Origin: Acidobacteriota bacterium
Lineage (GTDB): Bacteria; Acidobacteriota; Blastocatellia; RBC074
Reading direction: 5' to 3'
Length of the DNA: 57,753 bases
NCBI GenBank assembly: GCA_018268995.1
Contig: JAFDVL010000008.1
Coordinates: 1 to 57,753, forward strand
The number at the start of each line of letters is the position of its first letter. The stretch's first letter is position 1. The notes beneath the pieces are model-generated. The model was not told the origin of the DNA and ran no database searches. It worked only from the letters and a program-made list of their open reading frames with translations. A program made the translations under genes and the position numbers. This document shows positions 1-8,555 of the stretch, in pieces.

Positions 1-1619
1 TCGCTCGCCTGAAAACCGCTATAAGCACCGCCCCGTAGCAATACTTGGGGATCGGTGGAACTCATAAAGGCATCTGGAGTCGTGGGAAATGGCTTGTAGT
101 CAGCGCGCCTGCCATCCTCAATCCCTTGCGTATCCCCTGCAAAATAAACGTTCCCTTGCGCATCCACGACAGGTGTCACAACTGTGTTATGTAAGCCCCC
201 TCCAATCAGCGTAGAGTAGATAAGTTGACTGCCATCTGGTTTTAGTTTCATGACAAAACCATCCGCCCATCCCGCATTTTCTTTTTGATAGGCATTTGGT
301 GTAACTGGAAATCGCTTGGAATCAGAATGGCCTGTGACATACACATTATGCTCTCGATCCACGGCAATGCCGGAACCTTCCTCATTAAAGCCATCACCAC
401 CCAGCACAGTAGAAAAGGCGAGTTCCGTTCCGGTCGGATTGAGTTTAGTAACAAAAATACTTCCCAGAGAGGCAAAGACACCCCGCGTGACCGGGAAATC
501 TCGCCAGCCATTCCACCCGGTAATATAGGCCGAGCCTTCATCATCAATCGCCAGTGCGAAAGGTGTCGCTGCACCGGGATGGGCCACTCCACCTATTACA
601 GCAGAGTAAAGCAGACCACTGCCCTGTGGGTTGAATTTGGCAATAAAAATGTAGGCATCATCACGATACAATCGCTGCGGTCTTACTGCGTCACTGGAAA
701 GGGGAAATTCCGGCGCGCGAAATGTCCCTGTGATATAGGCATTACCTTCCTCATCCACCTTAATATCCGTCCCTGTGGTGCTGTATCCACTATCCACATC
801 CGGGCCAGGCCCCGGCCCAAAGAAGGTGGCATAACTGAGCACCGGATCAATCACGAGCGTCTTGCTGGCATCATATTCGCCGACTGCAAAACTCACCTGC
901 TGGTTATCTTGCAAAACATAATTCCCGGCGATCTCTTGCCGTTTGCCGTCTGCTTCCTGATAGACAATTGGTTTATGCTGAATGACCTTCCCTGTTGCGG
1001 TTGTCACAACAAGATTCCCCTGCTCATCCAAAGCTAAACTCTCTGCTCCGGCAAAGCCGAGTTTGATGGCTTTGGGGTCAGCCCCTGGAGCCACGAGAAA
1101 GTCATACTCCAATTGCTGCTGGTTGCCGTAATACACAACGTCTACCCCCGGATAAACGCTTTCATATTTCACCCGGGCATAGGTCGCAACATTGGTGCGC
1201 CAGCCTGCGGGATCATTCCCCAAAAAGTAATTCGTAGTTCCTGCAAGTTTCTCTTCTCCCTTGATGGCCGGATTTTCCTGCGCACCGATCAGCTTCATGC
1301 GCAGCGCACTGGTGTGATCCTTCTTCTTGAGCGCAAGGACAGCTTCCCGTGGAGTCAGAAACAGATCATGCCCATTGGCACGTGTCATGAACTTCACCTG
1401 CGCATCCACCTGACCGTGATTGGCCTCAAAGTAAAGCGGCAATCGCCCGTAGTTCTCTTCTATACGAGTCGTGGTGTTTGCTGTGGGTGTCAATGGCTTC
1501 GGTGCCTTTTGCTGCCAGGCGAGCAGGCCCAGAACGGATAAGGAAAAGGCGCTCAGCGAGAGGATCGTCCAGCGCATTTTTCGAGTGCGGAATGGTTTGG
1601 CAAAGGTGTGGTTTGACAT
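1..1619 (-). CDS. SBBP beta-propeller surface protein (3' end cut by window)
   Basis: This frame is open from an ATG at 1617-1619 to the window edge, so about 539 residues of the N-terminal part are present. It begins with a basic stretch and a hydrophobic segment (about residues 15-34), which fits a signal peptide or anchor. Residues about 50-260 form the conserved N-terminal domain seen before SBBP propellers, with motifs such as YFEANHGQVD, TNYFLGND, YPGVDVVYYG and LVIDPVLSYAT. At least four SBBP-like blades follow, with NAYITG, KLNPTGTEL, YVTGHSDS and IYSTLIGG patterns. The same architecture recurs in the gene at 39921-42920, so the two are paralogues. It probably acts outside the cytoplasm, in adhesion or binding, but the ligand is unknown. 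Family assignment is firm; function is not. Confidence 0.88.
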   Translation of the reverse strand, partial: MSNHTFAKPFRTRKMRWTILSLSAFSLSVLGLLAWQQKAPKPLTPTANTTTRIEENYGRLPLYFEANHGQVDAQVKFMTRANGHDLFLTPREAVLALKKKDHTSALRMKLIGAQENPAIKGEEKLAGTTNYFLGNDPAGWRTNVATYARVKYESVYPGVDVVYYGNQQQLEYDFLVAPGADPKAIKLGFAGAESLALDEQGNLVVTTATGKVIQHKPIVYQEADGKRQEIAGNYVLQDNQQVSFAVGEYDASKTLVIDPVLSYATFFGPGPGPDVDSGYSTTGTDIKVDEEGNAYITGTFRAPEFPLSSDAVRPQRLYRDDAYIFIAKFNPQGSGLLYSAVIGGVAHPGAATPFALAIDDEGSAYITGWNGWRDFPVTRGVFASLGSIFVTKLNPTGTELAFSTVLGGDGFNEEGSGIAVDREHNVYVTGHSDSKRFPVTPNAYQKENAGWADGFVMKLKPDGSQLIYSTLIGGGLHNTVVTPVVDAQGNVYFAGDTQGIEDGRRADYKPFPTTPDAFMSSTDPQVLLRGGAYSGFQAS

Positions 1620-2007
1620 AACGTAACTTCTTTCATCAGCCAAGGGGAAGAGCTGAAAAGGGTGTGAGTTTTTGTTACTGACGACGATGGCTTTTCTGTC
1701 GTCGCTGACTGTCGGCACGTCTTCGGGGACGATCCCCAATCAGACACGCGATCCTTTCACCCACGCTGCCAGGGAGTGCAGGTTGAAGGTGAAATCAATC
1801 AAATCCAGTGAAAGTGAAATCGTGCAATCAGTCGGTACGGTTGCTGACTCAGGGGTAAATAATGCAACGTCAGATCACGAAAATTTCATGCAGAGGTGAA
1901 GCTTTCTGAGGATATTGCCGGTTGAGGAGTAAAGCTCACATCACCTGTGTACCGCAAAAACCAGAACAATGTCAACGGAATGATCATACGTTCAGGAGAT
2001 GTGATAA

Positions 2008-2242
2008 GGCTGATTCAAAGTCGCCAACGGCGACAAATACAATAGCGTAGGGTAAAGCGAACCGGGTGAGCGCCACCCTACGAACCAGCGCGGCAATCGT
2101 TCCGACGCTGAAAGCGTCGTACCCTACAGGCGGGCAGTTCGTCACCTTCGGAGACGGAGATTTTTTACCACAACGTAGCGATGCTCGCTACGCTATATTA
2201 TTCGTCATCTTCGATGACCAAAAAAACTGCTTTGAATAAGCC
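2008..2242. repeat. Mosaic of small palindromes inside terminal inverted repeats
   Basis: The 804-base gap between the SBBP gene and the sensor kinase (1620-2423) has no convincing gene. Its centre is a 235-base block bounded by near-perfect 13-base inverted ends (GGCTGATTCAAAG at 2008-2020, CTTTGAATAAGCC at 2230-2242). Inside are six separate hairpins: 2020-2034 (GTCGCC-AAC-GGCGAC), 2046-2082 (CGTAGGGT with ACCCTACG across 21 bases), 2103-2119 (CGACGCT-GAA-AGCGTCG), 2141-2155 (imperfect), 2174-2192 (CGTAGCGA-TGC-TCGCTACG) and 2204-2218 (GTCATC-TTC-GATGAC). The block looks like a small non-autonomous element or a nested set of palindromic repeats. Flanks 1620-2007 and 2243-2423 show nothing clear apart from the unidentified promoters of the divergent genes. 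Confidence 0.7.
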
Positions 2243-2423
2243 ATAGGAGATGCGGTGGTGGCTTGGCATAACCGATGTGCGTGTGCGAGCATTGATCCAG
2301 TTAGTTAGGAAAGAGATTGTTCACCAGCCGGCTGATAACCGAATGTCGGTACAGCAAGGCATTCGGTTTGAAGTAAGAAGTGTGATCGCCACTTTATCTG
2401 AAAGGGTTAGGTTAAATTAGACT

Positions 2424-3809
2424 ATGCGGGTAAAACTAACCCTCTATTATCTTGCCCTCTTGACCGCAGTTCTTGTTTTCTTCAGCGTCGCGATTTACAC
2501 CTACCTGGCACGAAGTCTCGTCACCATCATTGACGATTCGTTGGCCTCGACCGCGCGCAATATCGAACGGCGGATGTTTCAGGAAGAGATGAGCGAAGAC
2601 GCGTATAGTCCCGATCACTCTGAGCAGATGCTGGTGGCCCCGCAGGTCGTACAAATCATCAGCGATGATGGGACGATCACGGATGAACCGATTCCTGACA
2701 AAACTCATCAGTTACAGGTAAATTTAGAAGAACTGCGGCGCATCAATGACAATCTCGTACACTTCTCAACCATCAAATTAGCTTCGGGCGAACAGCTCCG
2801 CGTGGCGATTCAACGTACGCGCGAAAGCGAAGGGCAATTCTTTTTCATTCGCGTCGGACAATCGCTGAGTCCGCTGCAAAAGGCGCGACGGCAGCTAATC
2901 ATTTTGCTGGCAATTGCTGGCCCGGCAGCGCTGTTGCTCGGTAGCTACGGTGGATTATTGTTAGCCAATCAAGCGCTATTTCCTGTAGACCGATTGACCC
3001 GCGCCGCCGAAGAAATCGAAGCGGGAGACTTATCAAAACGCGTGCAGGTGCCGCCGAAAATGGATGAATTGGGACGATTGGCAATCACCTTCAATCGCAT
3101 GATTTCGCGGTTGCAGGCAGCCTTCGAGCGACAACGCCAATTCACCGCCGATGCTTCGCACGAATTGCGAACCCCATTGGCTGTCATGCGCGGCGACATT
3201 GAAATCGCGCTTCGCCGTGATCGCAAGCCGGAAGAGTATCGCAGCGTTTTGACCTCAAACCTTGAGGAAACCATCCGGCTTTCCCGATTAGTAGAAGATT
3301 TGTTAATGCTGGCGCGTGGCGATGCCGGGCAGACTCTTTTGCAATGTGAGCCTGTGGCATTAGACGGATTATGCGCGCAGGTGGCTGAATATCTGACACC
3401 GCTGGCCGAAGATAAAGGGCAACAACTGCTGTATGTCCCTCCAATCGCGTCACCATTGAAAGTGAACGGCGATGCTCAACGATTGAAACAGATGCTCTTA
3501 AATCTGCTGGACAATGCGATCAAGTACACGCCTGCAAATGGAACCGTTCGTCTGACGCTGACACAGGATCAGCGTGATGCCGTGCTGAGCATCAGTGACA
3601 CCGGACGCGGTATTCCCGAAGAAGATTTGCCACATATTTTTGAGCGCTTCTTTCGCCATTCGCGCAGCACCAGCGACAAAACGGTGCAGGGCTTTGGGTT
3701 GGGATTATCTATCGTAAAATGGATTGTAGATTCGCACGGCGGCAAAATCATTGCCGAAAGCAAAGTAGATAAAGGCACAAAATTTACCGTGCGATTGCCG
3801 CTGCTTTGA
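2424..3809 (+). CDS. Two-component sensor histidine kinase
   Basis: A membrane sensor kinase of 461 residues that should autophosphorylate on a histidine and pass phosphate to a response regulator. It has two membrane segments (about 6-29 and 157-180) flanking a periplasmic sensor region of about 125 residues, then a HAMP region (about 181-235). The HisKA box is ASHELRTP with phospho-acceptor His246. The ATPase domain shows the N box (LLDNAIKYTP, near 361-370), G1 (SDTGRGIP, 391-398), F box (FERFF) and G2 (GFGLGLSIV). The layout is that of the EnvZ/CusS-type class. The ATG at 2424 lacks a strong Shine-Dalgarno. No response regulator gene is in the window; the stop is 20 bases before the next start. 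Confidence 0.93.
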   Translation: MRVKLTLYYLALLTAVLVFFSVAIYTYLARSLVTIIDDSLASTARNIERRMFQEEMSEDAYSPDHSEQMLVAPQVVQIISDDGTITDEPIPDKTHQLQVNLEELRRINDNLVHFSTIKLASGEQLRVAIQRTRESEGQFFFIRVGQSLSPLQKARRQLIILLAIAGPAALLLGSYGGLLLANQALFPVDRLTRAAEEIEAGDLSKRVQVPPKMDELGRLAITFNRMISRLQAAFERQRQFTADASHELRTPLAVMRGDIEIALRRDRKPEEYRSVLTSNLEETIRLSRLVEDLLMLARGDAGQTLLQCEPVALDGLCAQVAEYLTPLAEDKGQQLLYVPPIASPLKVNGDAQRLKQMLLNLLDNAIKYTPANGTVRLTLTQDQRDAVLSISDTGRGIPEEDLPHIFERFFRHSRSTSDKTVQGFGLGLSIVKWIVDSHGGKIIAESKVDKGTKFTVRLPLL

Positions 3810-3829
3810 AAACACCTTCAGGAAAGCTT

Positions 3830-4591
3830 ATGTCACTCCCAAAATCGTTTCAGACCTTTTCATTCCTCAAAACCATCGGCTTCTTAGGAAGCATCTTCGT
3901 ACTTTTTGGCTACGGTTATCTTAGCCCGGCGCAACAGTCACAGCCTGCACCTAAAGCCTTTATTGACGGCACTGGCCCAGGCTGGCGCACGTTGGGCGAA
4001 AAAGATTTCGCCCCCGTCAATGGCACGCCGGAAACGTGGGTCTGGAAAGATGACATGTGGCATAGCACAGGCAAGCCCATTGGCGTTTTTCGCACGCAAC
4101 AAAAGTTCACGAACTTTGAATTAGTTGCCGAGTGGCGGCATCTGGAATTTGGCGGCAATTCCGGCATTTTCGCGTGGGTGCCGGATGAAGCGCTGAAGGA
4201 TTTGCCGCCCGACAAATTGCCCAACTACGGCATTGAGATTCAAGCGCTGGATCACGGTTATGAAACACTATATGAAAAACGCACGGGCAAAAAGCGTGAT
4301 TTTTTCACGACGAATGGAGATGTTTTTGCAGTCGGCAAATCCAAGATGACGCCCTTCCCTCCCCTGTCGCCAAACGGTTCGCGCAGCTTTCCGCGCAAGA
4401 ATTTGAGCAAAGGCGTCGGCGAATGGAACCATTACTACGTTCGTGCCATCAACGGTGAGATTCGATTGTGGGTGAATGGCGAAGAGGTTTCCGGCGGCAA
4501 CAACTGCGAGCCGCGCACAGGGTATCTCTGCTTAGAGGCAGAAGGCTCGCCCGTTGAATTTAAGAACATTCGCATCCGGGAATTGCCGTAA
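3830..4591 (+). CDS. Secreted DUF1080 (3-keto-disaccharide hydrolase-type) protein
   Basis: A 253-residue protein of the DUF1080 family, a concanavalin/LamG-like fold common in Acidobacteriota, Planctomycetes and Bacteroidota and assigned in some members to 3-keto-glycoside hydrolysis. Visible family marks are the WRTLGEKDF start of the domain, WVWKDDMWHSTG, LVAEWRHLEFGGNSGIFAW, and the closing WNHYYVRAINGEIRLWVNG and CLEAEGSPVEFKNIRI strands. The start is placed at ATG 3830, preceded by AGGAAAG, not at the in-frame TTG at 3806 that overlaps the kinase stop. The N-terminus has a hydrophobic stretch (about 13-33) and looks like a signal peptide. It is co-directional with the kinase and may be co-transcribed. 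The sugar substrate is unknown. Confidence 0.87.
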   Translation: MSLPKSFQTFSFLKTIGFLGSIFVLFGYGYLSPAQQSQPAPKAFIDGTGPGWRTLGEKDFAPVNGTPETWVWKDDMWHSTGKPIGVFRTQQKFTNFELVAEWRHLEFGGNSGIFAWVPDEALKDLPPDKLPNYGIEIQALDHGYETLYEKRTGKKRDFFTTNGDVFAVGKSKMTPFPPLSPNGSRSFPRKNLSKGVGEWNHYYVRAINGEIRLWVNGEEVSGGNNCEPRTGYLCLEAEGSPVEFKNIRIRELP

Positions 4592-4620
4592 ATCAGAGAT
4601 GCGACGGGTAAGAAACAAAA

Positions 4621-4693
4621 TGGAGGCGCAAACAAGATGTTTGCGCTACAAATTCATAGAAGTTGTACAACAAACATCTTGTTTGTTGCTCCG
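4621..4693. repeat. Inverted pair of hairpin repeat, family 1
   Basis: Two copies of a roughly 30-base element face each other at 4621-4650 and 4664-4693. The core of each is itself a hairpin: the first is GCAAACAAGATGTTTGC, and the second, read on the minus strand, is AACAAACAAGATGTTTGTT. Both copies carry a GGAG-type outer end. The same element recurs at 9664-9733 and, with compensating changes, at 33074-33153. It lies between the convergent DUF1080 and ndh genes and could also serve as a two-way terminator, although it lacks T runs. Confidence 0.75.
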
Positions 4694-4782
4694 AATGTTT
4701 TTTTCCAATTTAAGTTGTCAATACAACTACGGGTAGCGCCAATGCTGCTGTGGGATGACAACCACTCGCGCACGTGCTGTCA

Positions 4783-6123
4783 TTACCGCACCGTAAACTG
4801 GCTTTTTTCCACCAGCGGCACTTCGTCATCCATTCCCACCTGCGTCCGCATCACCTGTCTTGGCAACAATGACAACCGTCGTCCGGTAATCAGCCGCGAG
4901 CCGCGTTGATATGTGAAATACGACCACGCCCAATTGAACAGCGCGGCAACGCGATTGCGAAAGCCCACCAGAAACATCAAATGCACAAATAACCACGCCA
5001 GCCACGCAACAAATCCGGTCAGGTGCATCTTGCCAATTTCGGCAATTGCTGCATTGCGACCAATCGTAGCCATATTGCCTTTGTCCACGTACTCAAACTT
5101 TTCGTAAGGCGCACCTTTCATCGCATGCAGGATATTGCGCGCCGCACAGCGTCCCATTTGCATTGCGACCGGACTGACACCAGGCAAGGGCTTGCCGGTT
5201 TGATGCGTGTACGAAGCCATGTCACCAATCGCAAAAACATTCTTGTGTCCGGGAATCGTCAAATCCGGCTCCAACACGACCCGCCCGCCTCGGTCGTGTG
5301 GAACCCCAAGTTTGCTGGCAAAAGCCGTCGCCTGGACGCCAGCGCCCCAAATTACCGTGGCCGCATTGATTTTCTGCTCGCCTAAATAAGCGCCGGTCTC
5401 ATCAATGTTCGTGACAATCGTATTCGTCCGCACATTGACGCCCAAATCGCGCAATTGCTTCAGCGCGCTGTCGCTCAAATCAGGCGAAAAGCTGGGTAAA
5501 ATGCGCGGCCCGCCTTCCAGTAAAATAATGCGAGCTTCGCGAGGATTGATGTTGCGGAAATCACGCGCGAGCACGCAATGCGCCAGCTCGGCAATCGCGC
5601 CCGCCAATTCAACGCCCGTAGGCCCACCCCCGACGATCACGAAGGTCAATAATTCCTGCCGTCGTTCTGCATCCGTTTCTTTTTCCGCCGCTTCAAAGGC
5701 AAGCAACACACGGCGGCGAATCTCAACCGCATCGTCCAAATCTTTCAGTCCCGGTGCAAATTTTTCCCAATCATCATGCCCAAAGTAACTTGTGCGCCCG
5801 CCCGTCGCCAGAATCAAATAATCGTAGCTCAAGGTGTCATCGGCGAGTTGCACTACGCGATTCTCAAAATCTACGCCCGTTGCTTCAGCCAGCAAAACGG
5901 TCGCATTTTTCTGATGCCGCAAAATGGCGCGAATCGGTGCGGCAATATCGCCCGGCGCAAGACCCGCAATCGCGACTTGATACAGCAAGGGCTGGAACAA
6001 ATGATGATTCGTGCGATCTACCAGGGTGACACGCACCGGAGCATTGGCAAAAGCGCGGGCGGCCTCCAATCCGCCAAATCCGCCCCCGATGATCACGACG
6101 TGTGGGATGTTGCTGTTCGTCAT
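4783..6123 (-). CDS. ndh: Type II NADH dehydrogenase (NAD(P)/FAD-dependent)
   Basis: A 446-residue single-subunit NADH:quinone oxidoreductase that passes electrons from NADH to the quinone pool without pumping protons. The FAD-binding fold is at the N-terminus (VVIIGGGFGGLEAARAF, about 9-25), followed by NHHLFQPLLYQVA, which is typical of NDH-2. The NADH-binding glycine motif is FVIVGGGPTGVELAGAIAEL (near 161-180), and the second FAD motif is VFAIGDMAS. The C-terminal third contains a hydrophobic segment (FVAWLAWLFVHLMFLVGF) that anchors the enzyme to the membrane. AGGAGG lies just upstream of the ATG. It fits with mqnA nearby, which supplies menaquinone, but the two genes are not one operon. 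Confidence 0.93.
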   Translation of the reverse strand: MTNSNIPHVVIIGGGFGGLEAARAFANAPVRVTLVDRTNHHLFQPLLYQVAIAGLAPGDIAAPIRAILRHQKNATVLLAEATGVDFENRVVQLADDTLSYDYLILATGGRTSYFGHDDWEKFAPGLKDLDDAVEIRRRVLLAFEAAEKETDAERRQELLTFVIVGGGPTGVELAGAIAELAHCVLARDFRNINPREARIILLEGGPRILPSFSPDLSDSALKQLRDLGVNVRTNTIVTNIDETGAYLGEQKINAATVIWGAGVQATAFASKLGVPHDRGGRVVLEPDLTIPGHKNVFAIGDMASYTHQTGKPLPGVSPVAMQMGRCAARNILHAMKGAPYEKFEYVDKGNMATIGRNAAIAEIGKMHLTGFVAWLAWLFVHLMFLVGFRNRVAALFNWAWSYFTYQRGSRLITGRRLSLLPRQVMRTQVGMDDEVPLVEKSQFTVR

Positions 6124-6214
6124 TTCATACCTCCTAAAACAATACGCGAAAAATATAACCGTTAATCATCACAGCTTCTTTTCGCGCTGTTCGTTTTTTT
6201 ACCGCTTTACGCGA

Positions 6215-7003
6215 CTAGCTCAGCCGAAATAATCGCCGGAAATTTTCGCTGGTGAGGCGCGCCATCTCTTCCAGACTCATTTCATGCAAGGCCGCCAGAC
6301 ACGTGGCAGTTTCTCTGACAAATGAGGGTTCATTGCGTTTGCCTCGATAGGGGACGGGAGCGAGGTAGGGACAATCGGTTTCCACCAGTAACCGATCCAA
6401 CGGAGTCGTCGTGGCAACGGCGCGCAACTCCGCCGCGTTTTTAAACGTAACAACTCCAGAGAAAGAAATCAAAAACCCCATTGCCAGCGCCGCATCTGCC
6501 AGCTTTTGCGTGCCGGTAAAGCAATGGATAATGCCGCCGATTTCTGCGCCGCCGCGATCAAACCACGCCTCGCGCAAAAGCTGAATCGTGTCGTCTTCGG
6601 CATCACGGGTGTGAATGATCACAGGCATTTTGATTTGCAGCGCCAGTTCCAGTTGGCGGCGAAACACTTGCTGCTGCACGTCACGCGGGCTGTGATCGTA
6701 GTAATAATCCAACCCGATTTCGCCCCAGCCGATGACTTTTGCATGCGCAGCAAGTTGCAGGAATTTTTGTTCTAACGCCTCGTCATAAATGCTGGCTTCG
6801 TGTGGATGTAACCCAACCGCAACGTAAATAAAATCGTGCTGTTCAGCCAGCGCAATGCCTGTGTCCAGAGAACCTTTGGCAACATCACTGCCTGCAATTT
6901 CCAGAAATAACTCAACGCCCTGCGCACGCGCGCGGGCAATGACTTCGTCGCGATCAGCGTCGAAGGCCGGAGTGTCTAAATGAGCGTGTGAATCTATCAA
7001 CAT
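6215..7003 (-). CDS. tatD: TatD family metal-dependent deoxyribonuclease
   Basis: A 262-residue TatD-type hydrolase. The family acts on DNA (3'-5' exonuclease activity, repair or quality control) with a two-metal TIM-barrel site. The metal ligands are in the expected places: LIDSHAHLD at the N-terminus, the conserved Glu in GWGEIGLDYYYDHS (about residue 93 onward), HTRDAEDD, HCFTG and LVETDCPYLAP. The length matches the family norm. The start at 7003 has only a weak GAGATT upstream, but no better in-frame start exists. It stands alone on the minus strand, 91 bases beyond the 5' end of ndh. The symbol is given at family level (tatD/ycfH). Confidence 0.92.
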   Translation of the reverse strand: MLIDSHAHLDTPAFDADRDEVIARARAQGVELFLEIAGSDVAKGSLDTGIALAEQHDFIYVAVGLHPHEASIYDEALEQKFLQLAAHAKVIGWGEIGLDYYYDHSPRDVQQQVFRRQLELALQIKMPVIIHTRDAEDDTIQLLREAWFDRGGAEIGGIIHCFTGTQKLADAALAMGFLISFSGVVTFKNAAELRAVATTTPLDRLLVETDCPYLAPVPYRGKRNEPSFVRETATCLAALHEMSLEEMARLTSENFRRLFRLS

Positions 7004-7053
7004 AATCTCGACATTTTGCGGAACATTTCCGTCTACATTTTCATTATGACTCT

Positions 7054-7132
7054 ACACGAATCTTCACGAATGACGAAACTGAAAGGTTACAACCGAGCTA
7101 CGCCCTTCGTGTGAATTCGTGTCAATTCGTGG
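7054..7132. repeat. Inverted CACGAAT-rich repeat
   Basis: The gap between the divergent tatD and mqnA genes holds repeated CACGAAT words: forward at about 7054-7075 (ACACGAATCTTCACGAATG) and inverted at about 7105-7132 (TTCGTGTGAATTCGTGTCAA). The inverted arm runs up to mqnA, and its last part makes the frame appear open upstream of the real mqnA start. The CACGAATT word is also seen at 31370-31414. It probably belongs to the same class of palindromic intergenic DNA as the other repeats listed, but the pairing here is imperfect. Confidence 0.55.
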
Positions 7133-7145
7133 CAAAATATTGGTT

Positions 7146-7967
7146 ATGCGAATCGCTGCCTCAACGTATTTGAATTCTGCCCCCCTTGTTCACAGCTTCA
7201 CGGCTGGCACACAACGCAATCGTGTTATTTTCATTGGCGATGCTGCCCCCTCACGCTGTGCGCAAATGCTGGCCAAAGGGCAATGCGAGATCGCCCTGAT
7301 TCCGGTAATTGAATATTTGCGCATTCCGAATTTGCGCCTTATCCCCAATGTTGCCGTCGCCAGTAAACATCAGGTGGCCAGCGTGATTCTGGCAGCACGA
7401 TGCAAACCAGAATGCGCCCGTAACGTAGCCCTCGATTGTGCTTCACGGACATCACAAACGCTGGTCAAAATCCTCTTTGCCCGGCGGTATCACAACCAGC
7501 CTGTTTTCTCTGAACGCACAACGGACGTCGCGGCAGGCGCAGCCAATATGCTGGAAGGCACGGATGCGGCGTTGGTGATTGGTGACCCAACCTTTCGCTT
7601 AAAGGCCAACGCAGAAAAAATGGGGTTACAGATTTACGATCTGGCCGAAGAGTGGCGCGCGATGACCGGGTTGCCCTTCGTGTTTGCGGTGTGGGCCGTA
7701 CGCGAAGATGCCCTGGAAGATTATCGCCGCATCAAACTTGACTTTGAGTTGGCCAAACGCGAGGGCATTGATCGCATCCCGGAAATTGCCACCCAATACG
7801 CGGCCTCACTAAATATGTCGCAGCCGGAAATGCTCCACTACCTGCGTGAAAATGTGAACTTCGATCTGGATCAGGAAAACCTGGCCGGATTGCGCGAATA
7901 TTTTCGACTCGCGCACGAATGCGGACTGGTGGAAGAAAACCGGGCGCTGCGATTTGTGGATGAATAA
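7146..7967 (+). CDS. mqnA: Chorismate dehydratase MqnA
   Basis: A 273-residue enzyme of the futalosine route to menaquinone, converting chorismate to 3-[(1-carboxyvinyl)oxy]benzoate. The sequence has the periplasmic-binding-protein-like MqnA fold: RIAASTYLNSAPLVHSF at the N-terminus, QCEIALIPVIEYLR, the internal LDCASRTSQTLVKIL with ERTTDVAAGAANML, DAALVIGDPTF, and DLAEEWRAMTGLPFVFAVWAV near the middle. The start is set at ATG 7146; the upstream in-frame GTG at 7119 lies inside repeat DNA. No mqnB, mqnC or mqnD is in the window, so the pathway is probably scattered on the chromosome. The presence of mqnA suggests menaquinone as the respiratory quinone. Confidence 0.93.
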   Translation: MRIAASTYLNSAPLVHSFTAGTQRNRVIFIGDAAPSRCAQMLAKGQCEIALIPVIEYLRIPNLRLIPNVAVASKHQVASVILAARCKPECARNVALDCASRTSQTLVKILFARRYHNQPVFSERTTDVAAGAANMLEGTDAALVIGDPTFRLKANAEKMGLQIYDLAEEWRAMTGLPFVFAVWAVREDALEDYRRIKLDFELAKREGIDRIPEIATQYAASLNMSQPEMLHYLRENVNFDLDQENLAGLREYFRLAHECGLVEENRALRFVDE

Positions 7968-7975
7968 AACTTTCA

Positions 7976-8064
7976 CTACGGAACAGACGGAAATAACGAA
8001 AAGGACGAATGAGCGTCGCTTCTTCTAAGTTTCGTCCTTTTCGTTATTTCCGTCTGTTCCGTAG
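7976..8064. repeat. Perfect 33-base inverted repeat between convergent genes
   Basis: The arms at 7976-8008 and 8032-8064 are exact reverse complements over 33 bases (outer part CTACGGAACAGACGGAAATA), with a 23-base loop. The pair sits exactly between the stops of convergent mqnA and doxX. As RNA it would form a very long stem on either strand, which suits a bidirectional transcription barrier, but there is no terminal U run. The exact identity of the arms argues for recent formation or gene-conversion-like copying. Confidence 0.8.
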
Positions 8065-8072
8065 TTTCCAGC

Positions 8073-8489
8073 CTAAAACCAATTACCCACTATCGGAATC
8101 TCGCGCCGCCGCAGCCACAAAATTGCTGCGCTGCATACGAACACAACCAACGCCAGGCCAAACAACAATCCGCCATCGTCCTTCACGACTATTCCCAGCT
8201 TAGTCAAATGGCTTAGAATCGCGCCGCTGATCGTGCCGAGCGAGAGAATTGCGCCAAGCGTGACCGTGCGCGGGAACAAGATCAATGCGGCTGCGATCAA
8301 TTCCACGATGCCGGAGCCGATGCGACCCCACGGCTCAGCGCCGAGTGTCGTGAAGATGTAGACGGATTCCTCTGCGCCTGTGAATTTGAAAAAGAGTGTT
8401 TGCAACAAAATGACGGCGACAATAATTTGCAACAGCCAGCTCACCAGATTCAGTTTGCGCGCGACGGGTTGTGGGTTGACGAGTTCCAT
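8073..8489 (-). CDS. DoxX family membrane protein
   Basis: A 138-residue integral membrane protein with four hydrophobic segments (about 18-34, 57-73, 79-97 and 106-126), the layout of the DoxX/DoxD-like family. Family marks include the LQTLFFKFTGAEES end of helix 1 and the GSGIVELIAAALILFP helix-2 region. Members are often linked to thiol or respiratory redox chemistry, but many have no known role. GAGGAGA precedes the ATG. It lies 66 bases downstream of the ECF sigma gene on the same strand, so it may belong to that operon and be a target or partner of it. No catalytic residue can be assigned. Confidence 0.82.
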   Translation of the reverse strand: MELVNPQPVARKLNLVSWLLQIIVAVILLQTLFFKFTGAEESVYIFTTLGAEPWGRIGSGIVELIAAALILFPRTVTLGAILSLGTISGAILSHLTKLGIVVKDDGGLLFGLALVVFVCSAAILWLRRREIPIVGNWF

Positions 8490-8555
8490 GTGTGCTCTCC
8501 TCTAAAATTAGTTTCTGCGTTTGCTTAATCGTTTTGAGCGGGAAAAATATTCCGA

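Noticed and set aside
285..1037. Open frame of 250 codons on the plus strand
   Set aside because: It lies antisense to the SBBP gene, has no ribosome site and no recognisable domain; the minus-strand frame encodes clear SBBP motifs.
1672..1899. Small plus-strand frame of 75 codons in the first gap
   Set aside because: No ribosome site, no membrane or domain pattern, and composition unlike the neighbours; taken as chance.
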